Below, one piece after another: positions 12,301-26,948 of a stretch of DNA of 64,000 nt. The stretch spans positions 17,437,201-17,501,200 of the forward strand of contig NC_133900.1 in NCBI RefSeq assembly GCF_964199755.1. The letters run 5' to 3'. The position numbers and the translations under genes were made by a program. Source of the DNA: Larus michahellis (Eukaryota > Chordata > Aves > Charadriiformes > Laridae). Position 1 is the stretch's first letter; every line of letters begins with the position of its first letter. A model generated the notes under the pieces. The model was not told the DNA's origin. It made no database searches and saw only the letters and a program-made list of their open reading frames with translations.

Positions 12301-15300
12301 AAAGCTTAGAAAGCTTGAGATATTCTTCCGCTCTTGAACTGACCTTTGTCATTTCTGTCTCTAAATCTATGGTGTATCTTTTCACAAGAAACTCAGAAGT
12401 GTTTGAACAGAATACTTGCTGACAACTTGCCTTGAGGAAATAAACTTTTGTAACTAAACTCCTGGAGAAAGCTCTTTAAGGGCAGTCAGAGGTTTACTGT
12501 TCTGATGGGCTACATGATGGCTTGAGGGCGATTCTTTCAAAGTTATCTCTTCCTCTAAATTTCTCACCATTTTCAACACAGTTGACCTTTAGGCAACGAA
12601 ATATTGGTTTCAATTCACATCTTAGCTCTTCTCGGTTCTTCCCCCAAAAGTAGACCCTAGTCTATATTTCAGCTTCTTTTTAATATCTGTTTCCGCCATA
12701 GCCTCATGGACAAAGAGACTGGTTTTTGCAAAGCTGCTGGCATTCCCAAAGGAACATCCATGCCCAGCATAGGAGGAAACCCAACTTTTACTGATTCCTT
12801 TGGTTGGCTAGTAATGTTCAAGAGCTATCTGCCATGTCCGAGCAAATAAGATTTTCCTTGAAAATATTAGGTCTCATATTTCACCATCTATTCCATTCTC
12901 CTCTTTCTCTACTGTCAACTGAAGAAGATCCTGTTAGGACAAACCGAACTGTGTTTTAAAATCTGCTTACTAGAAAGCTGAGTTTAGTGTTTGTACAATT
13001 CTATTCTATCCTATTTTGAGCAATGTAGCAGCCTCTGTAACAGATTCAAAAGCAGCCAGTAGTGACTTATATTGCATTATTAACAAATCCCTCGATTTGC
13101 TGGGAATCTTGATTACATACGAGTTCTTGAAAAAGTATGCTATTTGCAGCTGCTGTCCTTTGGACAACTTTTTTTCTTCTTCAGTCCCTCTTGTAAAGAT
13201 GGGTAGATTCTCCAGATATAGCTGTGTTAATTGTGAAGCACCCTTACCAGCACTATGAGTGCATCTAATTCATCACGCGGAGTCCTGGAATGTCAGCCTT
13301 CTACAACATATAAATATATTTCTATTTTTAAGACAACTTCCATATAAGGAGAAATCAAATCCTGACACATTTCTCAAAATTGTGACACATCTCTGGGAGG
13401 CTGTTGCCTCACTACACTTTTCAGTTCAGAGTAAGTTTCTCTGTCAAAATCTTAGGTTTATCGACTTCTGCAATTTTCAATAGCACAAAGAAATTCATAG
13501 CAATAGGAATATATTCATGAACTTGGGCTGCTTTCTCATGGGAATGTAGTTTATCTATTTGTTTAGTTTCTGAGGAAAAAAACCCACTTGTTTTTATCAG
13601 GGAAGCTAAAAAATCAGAGGCAACTGTAAAAGACAAATAATGGAAAGGGCTGACAAAGTGAGACTGGAGGGAAAGGAATGTGCTAGACTTTTTTCTGTCT
13701 TTAGTAACAGTTAGTCCTCATTTTACCCCAAAACTCATGTTTTCATGGGGGACTACGTTCCCTTGTTGCTTTATGGCAGAAATAAAACCCAATGATCTGA
13801 GTTCTTTTCCAAGAAGAAGACTAAAAGGTACAGGTTTGTTTTTTTCTTTAAGAAAATGTCATTCTAAATGCCTCTAGATAAAGAAATATTATAAGCAACC
13901 TAATATTTCTTGCACTGTGTGCAGGCTAGTTTCTTGAGAGTTGGTACCATACAACAGTATCTAGGTGCTTGTGTTTACTATAGACTTCTGTAGCAGTAGC
14001 AGATAGATTCATTTCCGGTCCATACTTTTTATAGAGTTCCACAGTAGAAAGACTTTTTTCTTTTCTTAATTGCACACATTTAGTAGAAGGCGGCTCTATT
14101 TTAAATACAAATTTTATTTTTTTGTAAAAACATATTTTAACACTTACTAGTTTAAGAAGTATATTGAAGCATTTATTTTTACTAACAACTAAGTCAGAAT
14201 TAGTCCTCCAGCAAGTTGTTAACCTGCTACGGTATGCGAATTGGGATAGCTTACATCATCTGGGGTTCCTGTGCTATTTGCACGGTCATTAGGGAATGGA
14301 TGAGATAGTCAAGCTTGATGAGACAGTACCCGCTGTGGCTGGTCCTACTCCCGCCTGTAAGACCTCTGGGTTCTTCTGACTACTGCGGGGTCAACAGAGC
14401 AATCACTGTGCCAGGCACGAGACAAAAAGCCAGACAGCTTCTTTCTGCAAGACGAAAAATGAGATGGCAGAGTTCAGTGATTAAGGCAGCGGTCAAAGAG
14501 ATGAATGTGACCAAACTGAGACACTAAACTGACCAGACATAATTCACAAACTAGTATTACTCCAGATAACATGACAAAGTGCTCTGGCCCAGGGAGATCT
14601 ATTTTTGATGTACTGGCATCTGAACAAGAAAACTGGAATTAACAGTCACATAATTTGTTTCCCACTCCCACCCCTCTTAAATTATTGGACAGGGCTCATG
14701 GGAGAGTACAGAGGTTCAATGCCAAGGATGATGAAAACTGACCCATTTCAGTTTGCATGTGACTGGCAAGATGAATTTCAGAGAAACTGTGGCAAAAGCC
14801 TCAGGTTTCCACTGATGAATGCTCTACAATTGATCTCTCAAAGGCAGCAGATGGGAAACAGAGCGAAGCTTTTATAACACAATGGAAAAGAGAGGGACAT
14901 TTCCAAACCAAATAAATAAAAAGATGAAAGCATAGCAAAGAGCACCTTTATAACTGTGGGTAACAAAGGGCTACGAACTCAGCCATCAAAACGAAGCTTT
15001 CTTTTGCTATCTTTTTGCAATCGCCAGCATTGTTATCAGCCATACAGCAAACAGCACCTCGCTAAATGCAAAGCAAAGTCATGCCTGATCTACACATTGA
15101 CTGCAAGTACATTGGTAGAAGGAGACATAAAATTATTTTTTTTTTATCAATTTAATGAAAGTGTGAGGTAAATACCTTACACTGGGTTTGAGGTATTGAG
15201 ATATTTCTTTTTCTAACATTCAGTGGAAATTAAATTGCTCTCATCAGTGTTAAAAGTGTGATTCAGTCGTCTCTGCGCAATGTCTACATAGCCTTCATCT

Positions 15301-18300
15301 AGCATCTTCAGTTGCAAACCTCTATAACTATTATTACTGAAGGCTGGGCACAAGCTAATATTCTCTGCCTCCACAATTTCTGTACTGAAACTGTTGCTGA
15401 GGGAACAGGTATATCTTTTTCTAGATGTATAAATCTGATACAAAGTAATTATATTGGGGTTTGTGTCAGTTTAGCTAAATTAAACCAACGTGAGGTGTTA
15501 GAAGTGGTCCCAGGTTTCAGAAACAAAGGTTTCTTACAACGCTCGCTCATGGCCGTGGAGCAACAGCCTAGGTGTAGGTATGGAAGGCCACTAATACTTA
15601 TAAGTAACCATTATGAATTAAACGCAGGTGAAAACAACTCAGAAATGCTGTCCATAATTTGCTAAGTCTCATTTGCACAAGGATAATAATAATTTTCTGA
15701 AGCGGTACCATGTTACTAGTATACTGTTTGTTGTCAGCCATCAATTTGTCTGTTGCCTTTTTTTATTGTTGATTTCCTCCTAAAAAGCAGGTTTTTAATA
15801 GCGGTTTCTGCCTGGAATTACTTGTCCTTTGGATAAAATGGTGTCGTCTTTCTCTCCTTAGCAGGTACAGCTGCAAACACTGTTCAGTAACTAAAGTAAA
15901 ATATTTTCCAGGCAAGATGACAGGTAGGTAGATGGCAATTTGCATGTATTAGCTGGCAATACCTGAAGTGGTTTCTAAGAGTCAGGTTTGAAATAATTTG
16001 CAGGCAAGCGACTTCTCTGTGTGTATATATGTCTATATGACTTTTTTTTTTCTGACAGACCTATTGTTCTGCCCACCTCGTGTAGCTGCATTTGCGAGAT
16101 GCAATGTAATACTCCGTTTCTTGCCAGTTTAAACGTGGGCTCAGCCTTACAGTGACCATGGCCGCAGAGCTGCCAGGCAGTTCGCAGCCAGACTGAACTC
16201 AGCCTTTTTTTAAAGCCCAGTCAGACAGCACTCACATGGGCCTGCAAAACTCTATATAGGGTTTAACCTTCATTATGTCAAAGGGGCCTTTGAATATTCA
16301 TTTCTTTTCAGAAATAATGGTTCTGAAAGTTCCCAGCATTGGCTATATGGTAACGTTTTTCTCCCACTGGTCTCACCTATAAGGATGAAGGTCAGGATTG
16401 AGTGGATGAGTTGATTGTAGCACAATGTCATGTCTACTGGCCTATTTTTACCCTCAGAAGGAGCTAGAACCCTCTATTCACATTTTATATTCATTTATGC
16501 CTATTTGCTAAGTAATTCTTTTCTTCTTCATCTTTCTATACCCTGACACCTTAATCTTGCTGACATCTTACAATAGTTAATGAGAAACAGCTCCCTGTCT
16601 TTTCGTTGCTCGCTTTCCCTCTCTTAACACGAAGGCATCGGCTGATAGTTTACTTTGCAAGACTTGAAAATGTTGTGTTGTACTTCTCTTTTGAAGAATA
16701 CATATATATTAACAGGGCTCAAACCAAGACCAATAATGACAGCCTTATAAACATGATTACTAGCTGAGACACAAGTACAGACACTCTCTTGAATATATCA
16801 CCCAGGTATTATTTTCAGCTCCAGACCTGAAAACAATTTCCATATTTTATAGACAAAAAAACATGACACCTAGCTCTAGGAGAAGCACAACCAATCTAAT
16901 ATCTTTGGAAATACAATACTTCTTCTACATAACACCGTCTCAGGGATATCTATAAACTCTGTGTCATGAGGGTATTTCACTAATTCCAGTTCCTTTAAAG
17001 TCCATCATCTACTTAAGACATGCAAATATTTTTAACAATCCAGATCTCTGGCTCTCAAGGGACAAGGTGTTCTGAGAAAACAAACAATTAAACTCTGTTA
17101 AGCTAGCGCTCAAGACCTAATGTAATTAACATTGAAAGAAAAGTACAGAACAAAACCAACAAGGGGTTGAATTTGTTCTTAATATATTTTCAAAAATCCG
17201 GATAAGGAAATCCAGGTGGCTGGATAAACCATAAACTACTGTTTATGCTATTAATGTGAAAGAAGGAATTATCACGTTGGCAGGTTGCACTCACGGCACT
17301 CGCAGCAGAGACGGTTGTGCAAGTCTCCTCGGTTTTTCTCCATGTGCTGAAATCAGGACAGGAGTATTAGGAGAATTATTAAAACAGTCACTGCTCAGCT
17401 GAAAAGATACTACCTGTACACCCGTCTTTTCATGCCAGGTTAACTGCTCCGTGACTGAAATAAAGAAAGTTTTGTTAAAAGAAATCCTAACTCTAGACGG
17501 GTCAAAGGACCTATTATTTTTATTTGTGCAGGGAAGACTGTTGGCTTATGTTAGTGCGCCATATACAGGAAAGATCACGTGCTTCTTCCAGATAGGAACC
17601 ATGCCCAATGATATCTATTCTTCTAGGGTAATATTCAGATTGTGAATTCAACAGCCTCTCCATGCATGCCGCTTTTTAAGTCCTGTTGAAACTTTGATTG
17701 CAATGTGCCAAGCCTACGCCTTTGTAATACTAGCGGCTGTGGCAAAGAGTAAACCTGCACAGGCTCAGGGTCTGCCTCAGTGAGACACCTCCTTGATCCC
17801 TCTCTGATCTCACAGCCTGCAAAAAGTAAGCCAGACCAGTCAAAATTGCTTTAGATGGTTGCTTCTCAGGTTTGGATGGGAACTGTAATATTCTAATTCT
17901 TTTTTTTTTTTTTTTCTCTTTTTTTCTAGAAATGGATGGGAAGGATTTTCCTGATGACGACTGTTGTAGAAACTTCTTACGAATCTAATATATTTATTTT
18001 ACGGTCTCTTCTTTCTCAGTATTACAGTATACAGTATGGCCAAACTTTTCTTGGCAGCACTGTTTTCACTTTTTTTGTCCCCAAGATGTTTAGGCTGTCT
18101 GGAAATACACGCCTTTTACACTGTCATTTAAAGCTTTATCACTTAGGAAAATTAGTTCTCTGATGAAAATCTGGAAGTTCCTTCTAATTTTAGGGTGTTA
18201 TATCTGCTAATCTAATAACTGTTTTGTGCACTGTTTCATTTATCTGAAAGTCAGGGAGAAGGGCTAGTGGTGGAGAAATGGACCTCCAGCTGTCTGGTGG

Positions 18301-21300
18301 TTTGAACTGGGGCTTCTGCGGTGATTTTCTGTTTGCAACTGTCCTAGTTCAAAGCAATAATATAGTTTATGTACTTGCGTCTGTCTTATTGCCCATTGAG
18401 TTTCTCTCAATGTTCTTGAGAAACCAAACAGTTAAAAAAGGTCTTTGATAACACGAACCTCTACCTGATCTGTTGTTCCAAATACAAAGAGTTTCTGAAT
18501 ATCCTGAGCTAAAATACTTTCATTTCTCCCTCAGCAATGGTCCTTTTGAAGATAAAATATTCCTACTCAAATCCTTTTTTTTTTGGCTTATAAGTCATAA
18601 AGTGTCCTAACACAATGGGAACTACCCAAGCCATTGAAGAAGCTCTGCTAGCCCACTGATGGCTAGTAGTTCTTCAAACACTGAATTTCATTGCAGAAAT
18701 TCAGAGCTTACCTCAAAGCTGGACAGTGTATCACAGTGACTGTCATGAGTTGATGCAAAGCTTATCAATGGTAAAAATCATCTACCTTTATGTTGGCTCA
18801 TACAGATTCAGATAACTTTCATGGCTCCATGAAAGTCTTTGGTAAGGATGAAGAGCTGGTTGAATTGTTAGCATGCTAGTATGGCTGACTTCAAAATAAC
18901 TTCCCATTGAATACTTCATTCATCCACCAAGAAATTATCCCAAACCTGGCCTAGAACACAACGATTTGTGAGCTTCAAATTTGAGGAGAAGCCATACTGT
19001 AGTTTACGACTAATTCAAAGCCTCCTTAAAATTCTCTCTTGTTTTTACCCACAGGCTAACTCAATTCTTCTTCCCTCTGGCCAGAATGCATGCCAGTGAA
19101 GGAAAAATTTATTTCCTGAAACTATGCTGCCTTCAGCAATTTCAAATAGCTCTAAATTATGTGTAAGTATGTCATTTCTTATTGATATTTCTCTTTTAAT
19201 GTTACTGAGTGCATAGGTCTGTACTACTCATTTAGGATTTTTTTCGTAAATATCAGTTCTAAATTACCAACCCTGTTTGGGCACTTATCATTATTCAGAC
19301 TATCAAGGATTAAGCAAGTATCAAAAAGTTCTTGTGGTGTTTTCTCCTCAATCCTGGCTTGTCATTTACTTGAATTCATAAAGCTTTGCAAATTTCAGAT
19401 ACTTTTAATGGTTTGTCTGCTTTAGCGTTATCATAAAACCTTTTAACATTTCACCTTTGCATTCTTCAGGATGTGACCTTTAGCTTTCTCTGGAAGTATT
19501 AAGACAAGAATTAATTCTGTCTCTCCAATAATATCAAATTTCTCAGTCACCAGCATCCTACTTTTTTTCCATAATGGTCCTATTACTGTCTTCCCTGACA
19601 GTTTGCTTAGCTACATACAAAATTTCGAAGCGTAGATGAGAGAACCTGGGAACAGCTCCATGTATACGTTCAGCTGTAACAGTGTGCGCCACACTTAGTA
19701 ACCCATGGTGCATATGCAAACTTTCGCACACTTCTGCTACTCGTATAAACGCAACATGCCTGTGTTGTGCGGTATACGCCATCATTTTGGTATTTATTAC
19801 TGAGCACAAAAGTGATGCCAATCAGACATTCTTGCAACACCTCTTGACTAATGTCTTGAATTTTATTCTTCAACATTATTCCCATTAGCCTGGGGTCTTT
19901 AACCCTCAGATCTTCCTTTTCAACTGTAAGAAAGGAATAGTGCCAATACTGAACTAAATATGAACATAATTCAGCGTTTGAATTTCTCCCTTATTCCATG
20001 CATTAAAGTTCATTGGGCCAGGATTTAGAGTTTGGTAATGTTTACAAGTTAAAAATGGAGACATTACAAGTGTCCTCTTTAATGTAGCAGTTAATGAAAC
20101 ATGACTGTTGTTCTTCTAAAATTCACTTCTTCATTACTAAACTAAGCTTATAATTTCCTTTATACATTATATCCTGACAAAAAAAATCCCTAACATACAA
20201 ATTTTTCAAGGCTTTCTTGCTCCCTTGTTTAGTCTTTACATACCAATTTTCCAGAAAGAAAATAGCTGACCAGCCGACTATGCAAATGAAAAAACCCCAC
20301 CTCTACATAAAAGTATTGTTAAAGAAAATTCCTCATAACTTCTCCTTTATGCTGCTTATTCCTTTTTCCTGTCTCTAGAATCATCCTTTAATCCTACTTT
20401 TACATTTTCCTAAACTAAAAGCCTCAAAAGTTGCTGTAATATGGGAAAGTGTCAGTTCTAATAACATATCTGCTTGGGATACAGAAATCTTTCTTTCTCT
20501 TCATAGGAATATAATCTAGTCTTTTATTAATAATACAAGTTATCTTCAGAAAGAGATGCTACGGAGAACTGAACTTTCTTCTCTGTTTTGAATTCACTTT
20601 GTTAAAAAAAGGTAAATTCCAGGATTATGTCTGTCATCCAAATAATCTTTCTCTACTTCACCACAATATCATCTACAGCTGGATTTGCATCCCCCCATGT
20701 TGTATAAATTTTATGGTTCTTTCTCATGCATTATTCCTATGGCCTGGACTGATTCATTTGTAGTTTTTGCTGTAATACTAAGGGCTTTTTGCACCAATTC
20801 TTTAAGAATCTTAGGGTTTTCCAGTTACTCCTATTTGAGCACATACAATTGTGACTGTATCCTTTTTGGATGCAGTCATTTCTGTTTTCCAGCTCCTCGT
20901 TTGCATTAGCCATCCTCACTTTGTCCTTATATTTAAAGAACTGGCCCCCATACAGCAGTCCACTGAGAGACCTGGAGTTCTGACTTAGTACATCACAATA
21001 GACCAACAACATCTGCTTTCTGTCCTCCACTCATCAAATTATTCAGAAATTAATCTGATTCTGTTATGGTATGCAAGCTTTCCAAAAGCACGTGCATGAT
21101 TTAGGAATCCAATTCGTATTCTCATAAATGCTGAAGCTGTCAGGCCCAGATATTTTTAAGGGTAGTAAATGTATAAGTATTTAGCTAGACTGGTATTTCA
21201 GTTGTGTCTAGGTGCCTAACTCATTGATTTCAGTGTACTTTCAAAGTTTCCTGCAGTGATCATTCAGATTATCAGGTGTTTAAGCATCTTTCAAAAATCT

Positions 21301-23441
21301 TGCCTTTGAGAGCTGGCATTTCAGAGTTTGCTAAGGCATTTCTGAAATTTCTACCAATTCTCTTTGGTTTAGTGAGAAATCACTGCACAGTAAAATTACT
21401 TTGTTTACCTCTGCCAAAGAACCTATTAATTCCCATTTCTTTTAAGAAACATTTTTAAAAAATTATTATTGATTCTATACAACTTAATATCAGGTTTTAC
21501 CTAAACAATTTTCTCCTGAGTGCATCTTCCTGGGATCTATGCCTCTGTTCTGGATAATGAGTACCGTATTTGAAGATTTAAAAAAAATAAGTCTAACACA
21601 CATATTGTTATACAGGTCATATCAAGACTACACTTTCTGGCTGAATATTACCAGGAAATCAACCACCAAAGCAATAAATGACAGCAGGCATAGCAGTGAC
21701 ATTCTCAAAATGAAAAGAAGAAAATTATACATTAAAATAAAGCTGCAACAATCCCCACAAACCAAATGAAGGAGGAAGGACCACAGTTTGGTTCTGTTTT
21801 CTGTCTCAGAAAGGTTAATTGTTTTTCAGCTTTGGCAGAAAAAAGTACTACTGAGTGTGAGTGCATGTCTAGGGAAATGAGGTTAGTGATAGCCAAATGA
21901 ATATTATGTACTGATAAATCAATATGAAAACGAATTACAGAAGCTCTTCCACGAGTGTAATCCATCTTCCTTTTAAAGTCGTCTTCAAGTTTATGCACCG
22001 CTGTTTATTAGGTCTTTCACCCGAAGAGAGGAGAGTGGCCATGTTTCCCCTGCTCCTTTCCATGACTCATTTACCCACATACTGACCGATGTCTACACAG
22101 TGCTGATTTATGCGGACGCTCCTTTCCTGGCATTGGGATGGAGAGAACAGATTAGAATAAAACGGGATTTTGAAAGTTAGCCTTTATGACCTAGGAACTG
22201 GATTTGTTTTGGTTTTCTTCATAAATTCCTATTCATGAAACTTTTTGAGGATTGTGATTTACTTTCATTTGGTAAGCAAGTGAAATAAAAACAATATCTT
22301 TCAAGTGTTTTGGGAAATGGGGCAGAACAGAAGCAGATATTCTTTCTGTGGACAGGATTCACTGGATGACCTTTGTCTTCAGTCGAATTTTCATTTAAAA
22401 TTTTGTTGAGGGAAACAGGTTCCAGTAAATGTCTTAATTTAGGTGAAACAGCATATTTTGCCAAAAATATGATTAGTTAAAAACATCCTGGCCAGCTCTA
22501 GCAGGAACACAGAAATTACACCATGTTGTTAGGCTGTTTTGCAGTCTGCTGACTTCAGTATGCTTTTATGTTGTTTAAGCATCTGCACAAGAAGTGTGCT
22601 GCTACTTCGAGCTCAAATCATCAGGAAAGCAAAGGAAGAAGCTGCAGCTTCTCATCAGGTCCTTTCTTCCCCTCTCCTGCCAGGTGGCTGGCTTTGTTCT
22701 GCTGCTTCCAGGGATTTTTCTCTCTCTTTCCTGTACTGCTGGCTGCTAACTGATCCTCCCCCCGCCCCCAGCATTTTTCCCAGCTTCTGCTCTTCTCTGT
22801 TCACTCGTCTCAAACATGGATCCTGGGACCCCTTTCTGCTGGCCACCTGAAGCACCCAGGCAGCTACCATACAGGCAGCGCTGCATGTTTCTCCTGCTCC
22901 CCTCACCCCGGGACTGTTTTCTTCCACAACGCACTTTCTGGAGATGCCCCCCAGCTCGGTGGAGGCTCTCCTCTTTCCCATACCTTCTCTTGTTTTGAGC
23001 TCTGTCACTGCTAATCCCCAGGCTGGCACCCACTGTTTCTTTCCAGCTGGCAAGGAATTTCTCCCCCTCCTCATCTGTTCATATGCCATTTTCCCAAAAG
23101 ACACAGCTGGATCTTGGAAGTGATAATTCAATCCACATGTCCAACAGAGGAAGGTAAACTAATAGCCAGAGCTCCTCAATATGTTTTTGGAAATCACAGT
23201 ACTTCGGGCTTTAAGTAACCTGAATATCGCCACAGTGTATCCCAGAAGCTTGCAGAAATCTGCTATTAGACGACTCAGCGGGACCCAGGTATCATTCTTT
23301 TCCAAAGCTGCATAAAGAAAAATGTAGCACTTTCAACTGCAATGCCTAATTGCGAACATTCAAAGCATTAAATATTTTGACAGCTGGAGGAGAAAACATG
23401 TCCTGGAAATGTCCAGGATTGTTATTCATGAAGTGATGCAA
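9301..23441. other. Intergenic DNA
   Basis: Fourteen kilobases of AT-rich sequence with only short chance ORFs. A GC-richer, pyrimidine-biased patch at 22640-23130 produces overlapping 95-158-codon frames on both strands with low-complexity translations. The hairpin at 18634 is the main structural feature. Confidence 0.7.
18634..18677. repeat. Imperfect hairpin
   Basis: Left arm 18634-18653 pairs with right arm 18661-18677 over 17 bp with one wobble-type mismatch and a 3-nt bulge; loop CACTGAT. The stem is too short for a typical miRNA precursor. Confidence 0.7.
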
Positions 23442-23583
23442 TGAGTAGAAAATCTAAGTTACTTTAATATATAAAAAAAGTGAAACCTTGCATTTCCTGG
23501 CAGAATCTGAATAACATCTTCCCTTGGAAAGGAAAAAAGGGCAAGTGAAAGAAATCCTTTCTAGATGGTTATTATGTAATGAC
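23442..23583 (+). repeat. Local direct duplication, copy A
   Basis: Aligns over about 76 bp at roughly 75-80 percent with copy B at 24069, sharing GAAAATCTA, GTTACTT, TATAAA and CAGAATCT-AATAAC blocks in the same order. Similarity fades through CAAGTGAAA and CTAGA-TGGTTA to the right. Copy A carries an extra A-rich insertion around 23527-23541. No family was recognised. Confidence 0.75.
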
Positions 23584-24068
23584 AAACGCTCTGATAGCCC
23601 CTCCGTTAGACTGATCTGCATAATGCTCGAGCCAGACAAGACCTCCCCTGGCTTTAAGGGTCTTTGGATGAGGCTCTTAACCATATAGAAAAGATAGCTT
23701 GACATTTGCATGCAATAAATTACCCACTCTTGGCTTTATGCTGTTCCAGTCTTAACCAACTTCCCTTACACACATCCACACAACAAGAGCTGGCACTGGC
23801 TGCTAGCACAAAGAGGTTGGTCCGTATAAGGTCCTGCTTCCTCCTCCCCATTCCAACACAAAAGGTGAATGAACAGGAGCACAGGCCAGTTTTTGCCCAG
23901 AAATGATCGTGAGAAAAAGGAGTTACGTGTTCGAGATATCTAGAAATAAATTGACTACAACCAGCTGTCTAAGTAGAGTAAGTATAACACAGCCCCACAA
24001 GAGAGAGGTTGTTTAAACTTTGAGCATCGGATGCTATGCCTTTGACTTACTTAACCGTGCTGCTTTGC

Positions 24069-24200
24069 TGAGTGGAAAATCTAGTTACTTGAATGTATAA
24101 AGAAAATGAAGACTTATATTCCATGACAGAATCTAAATAACGTCTTATCTGTCCAAGTGAAAATCATGTCCATTACACTAGAATGGTTACGTACATCATC
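24069..24200 (+). repeat. Local direct duplication, copy B
   Basis: Same-strand partner of copy A, 627 bp further right. The first half aligns best; the last third only in patches. See the finding for interpretation. Confidence 0.75.
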
Positions 24201-24804
24201 CTTCTAGTTTACATTGTTAGAGTGCTTTTACATCAAAGATGTCATTTTATCTTCCATCAGACATCTGCGGGTTTCTCGTGCAGCCTCCTCTCTCTCTCCT
24301 CCCGCTCTGCCCTCACTGCTCATTGTTTTACTATCAGGTACTATGAAATTGTAGCTATATTTTTCTGAGCTGTTTTTCACAGGTTGGAGTAAAATGTATT
24401 TATAACACGAGTAAATTCTTCATTTTAAAACATGCAAAAGGTATTTCTTTATTCAGAAAACTGTCCGAACTTAGAGCAGCAAGTGTATTATTAGAAGCAA
24501 GGTGTTTCACCATAAAAGCTTTAAATGGCATCTTAAAGCTTTTTAAATACAGTGTGTTGCCTTTTGGACTCTGTAAATCACCAGCCTGTTAGAGGTCAAA
24601 AGATAATCATTTAGAAAAAGGTTTCTTTCTTTAAGAAGGAAAGTGGTAAACCAAAGTTATATAAATAAGCTGTCTGCCCTGAGACTTAGTCACCTAGTGT
24701 GATGAGGTACATGTAAGAAGGAAGCATTTCTCAGAATCAATAAACACCACTTTACTCATTCAGAATTTCCTTGGTTTACATGTTTGACCTTGGGATAAGT
24801 ACAG

Positions 24805-24827
24805 CATTCCAACAATGTGTTGGAATG
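24805..24827. repeat. Perfect inverted repeat, 10-bp arms, 3-nt loop
   Basis: CATTCCAACA, loop ATG, TGTTGGAATG. Each arm carries a CATTCC/GGAATG (TEAD-like) hexamer. Confidence 0.95.
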
Positions 24828-26910
24828 TATTATTATCTTTCTAGTTCTTAGTCATATTCTAAATCTTTAGTTTATCCTAACATAGGTTTATAGTAAAATT
24901 ACCAGCCTACCTGCAGAAATGTGTGTATATATACATATATTCCAAATTTGAAATATATGTTGTTGTGAAATACGACTCTCAAGTGTAAGGTATATAGCAT
25001 TATCAATACGCTTTGATGTTAACTTCTAACAAAATCATAATAAATTAACTTCAAGCACGGCAGCATGGATCCTTGACTGTCCAACAGCTTCTCCAGTCAG
25101 CAACACTATAATTAGGATGTAAGTATATGGAAACGTAAGTGGCTGCAATTTGTAAGGCCGAATTTTAGATGCTTTTAAAACTCCCTTTAAAACCCCAGAA
25201 CTGGGATAAATGTAGAGGCCTGACTCCTATGAGCATGCAGGCACGCTCAGAAGGAACCCTTTCCTAGGCAAAACATGCAGGCATTAATTTACGGTTTTCG
25301 TCTTTTTTTTCATACGCTGGCGGCTTAATGCTGAAAGAAAGTTTTCGTTATCTGAGTTGATAGCTAACAGTCAAAGTTGTTCTCTTGTCTCTGTATCTTT
25401 CGGCGACTGGGAAACTGATTTATAACAATACATGGATGCACTGAATTAGAAAAGACAGTTTTAGAGCAGTGACATGTTTTTTTTTCCTACAGTGCACACT
25501 CCGCTGAGATACGTCAAACAGGCTGTAGGAGAGCTGCCTGCGCTTGGCAAGGTTCTCCTGCCCACTCGCTCTTTTTCTTCCTTTCTTTTTCTGCTTGTCC
25601 TTTTGACTCCTCCGATTGCGAGTGGAGAACCGCTCTGCCAGCTGGAGGGACAAGGGGGGAGGGGGTGAAGGTCTTATTCCCTGGTTAAAAAGGGCACAGC
25701 GACTGGTGAGCTGAAATCCCGGCTCCTGAATCGAACCGAGCCCATCAGCTCAGCTTGGCGAGTCGAGATCTTAGCCAAATTTCCCTCTAAAGCAGCTCAA
25801 ACAGGCTGTGAAGGCTTTGAACTTACACCCAAACTTGCTTTTATCCTGAAATTTCCAGGAGAGATTGGATGATTTCTCAGTGATGCTTAAGTGTCCTAAA
25901 CTGCTGTTTCAAAGACTGTTTCCTTAACAAAATGTCCATGTGCATTTATAAATCTAACACCAGTTTTCCAGACTGAGATAAGGTCGTTTGCAAACTAGAC
26001 TTCCTATGCCATTTTCATTATTTTATTTAATGAAATTTCAGAGATGCTATTTAATCACACTAAACTGTGCATTCAATTTTATTTGCAAATTTAGGATAAT
26101 ATGCCTTTTCTACCTAGTTGTGCCTATACAGAACGAGCACATCCTCTGTGACTTTGGATACTAAACACATTCCTACCACTGAAGCATTTTCCCCAGCTCC
26201 TTCCACTGCATCCAGAATGCAAAAGGAAATTCCTTTCCTACTTTTATAATCTTTTGAATCCCATGAGCGGTGTATGCCTTCCTAGCCCGAATTTCTTTTA
26301 CTTTTGCTAAACAAAGAAGAAATGACAGAGAAGAATTTCCCGTAAGATGTCACCATATGCATCTGTCTGTAATCCAGAATCCAAACTGGCTATATAATGG
26401 ATGCTCCCTCTAGAAGGCCCTTATGGAATACAGCTCGGTGTGCAAAAAGCACATTCGCGATGGTATGCATACATATATATATACACCTATGTGCCATATG
26501 CAGAAGCTTCTGACATAGACAAAATTGTTACATTCAGGATAGATTTTGTCAGAAATGTCCACCTGACTGGATGAATGAATTTAGCCTTGCCCCATACAAA
26601 TATAGGCACAATAATGTCTGTGAAAATCGCCCTTAGATCTGATCTGCCACTCAGGTCACATCCTTTCATAGCTGTTTGGAAACGGTATGCCGTAGATGGG
26701 GGCTGCTAGAGGAAATGGTAATATTTTGGACCAAAATTTGGGCACATACGTTTGAAAAGAAAGATGACCGCTGCTTCTGTTTGCCAATGACAAAATTGGA
26801 GTTCCTTAAAAAACTAATGAAAAATAGCTTACAAAACAAATGTAGCTTCTTTGGCTTCATTGTAATTTACAAATGTAACTTTTTTTTATTAATTTAAATA
26901 CAGTGCTGAA

Positions 26911-26948
26911 TATATATGTGTGTGTATGTGTATACACATATTCATATA
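26911..26948 (+). repeat. TG/TA microsatellite with 16-bp palindrome
   Basis: TATATATGTGTGTGTATG followed by the exact palindrome TATGTGTATACACATA at 26925-26940. Confidence 0.85.

Noticed and set aside
18634-18677. Hairpin as a microRNA precursor
   Set aside because: Stem is only about 17 bp with no extension on either side; typical precursors need longer pairing.
22655-23131. 158-codon minus-strand ORF overlapped by 95- and 103-codon ORFs
   Set aside because: The region is GC-richer and pyrimidine-biased, so stops are rare. The translation is Glu/Arg/Gly-rich low complexity with no domain, and ORFs occur on both strands.
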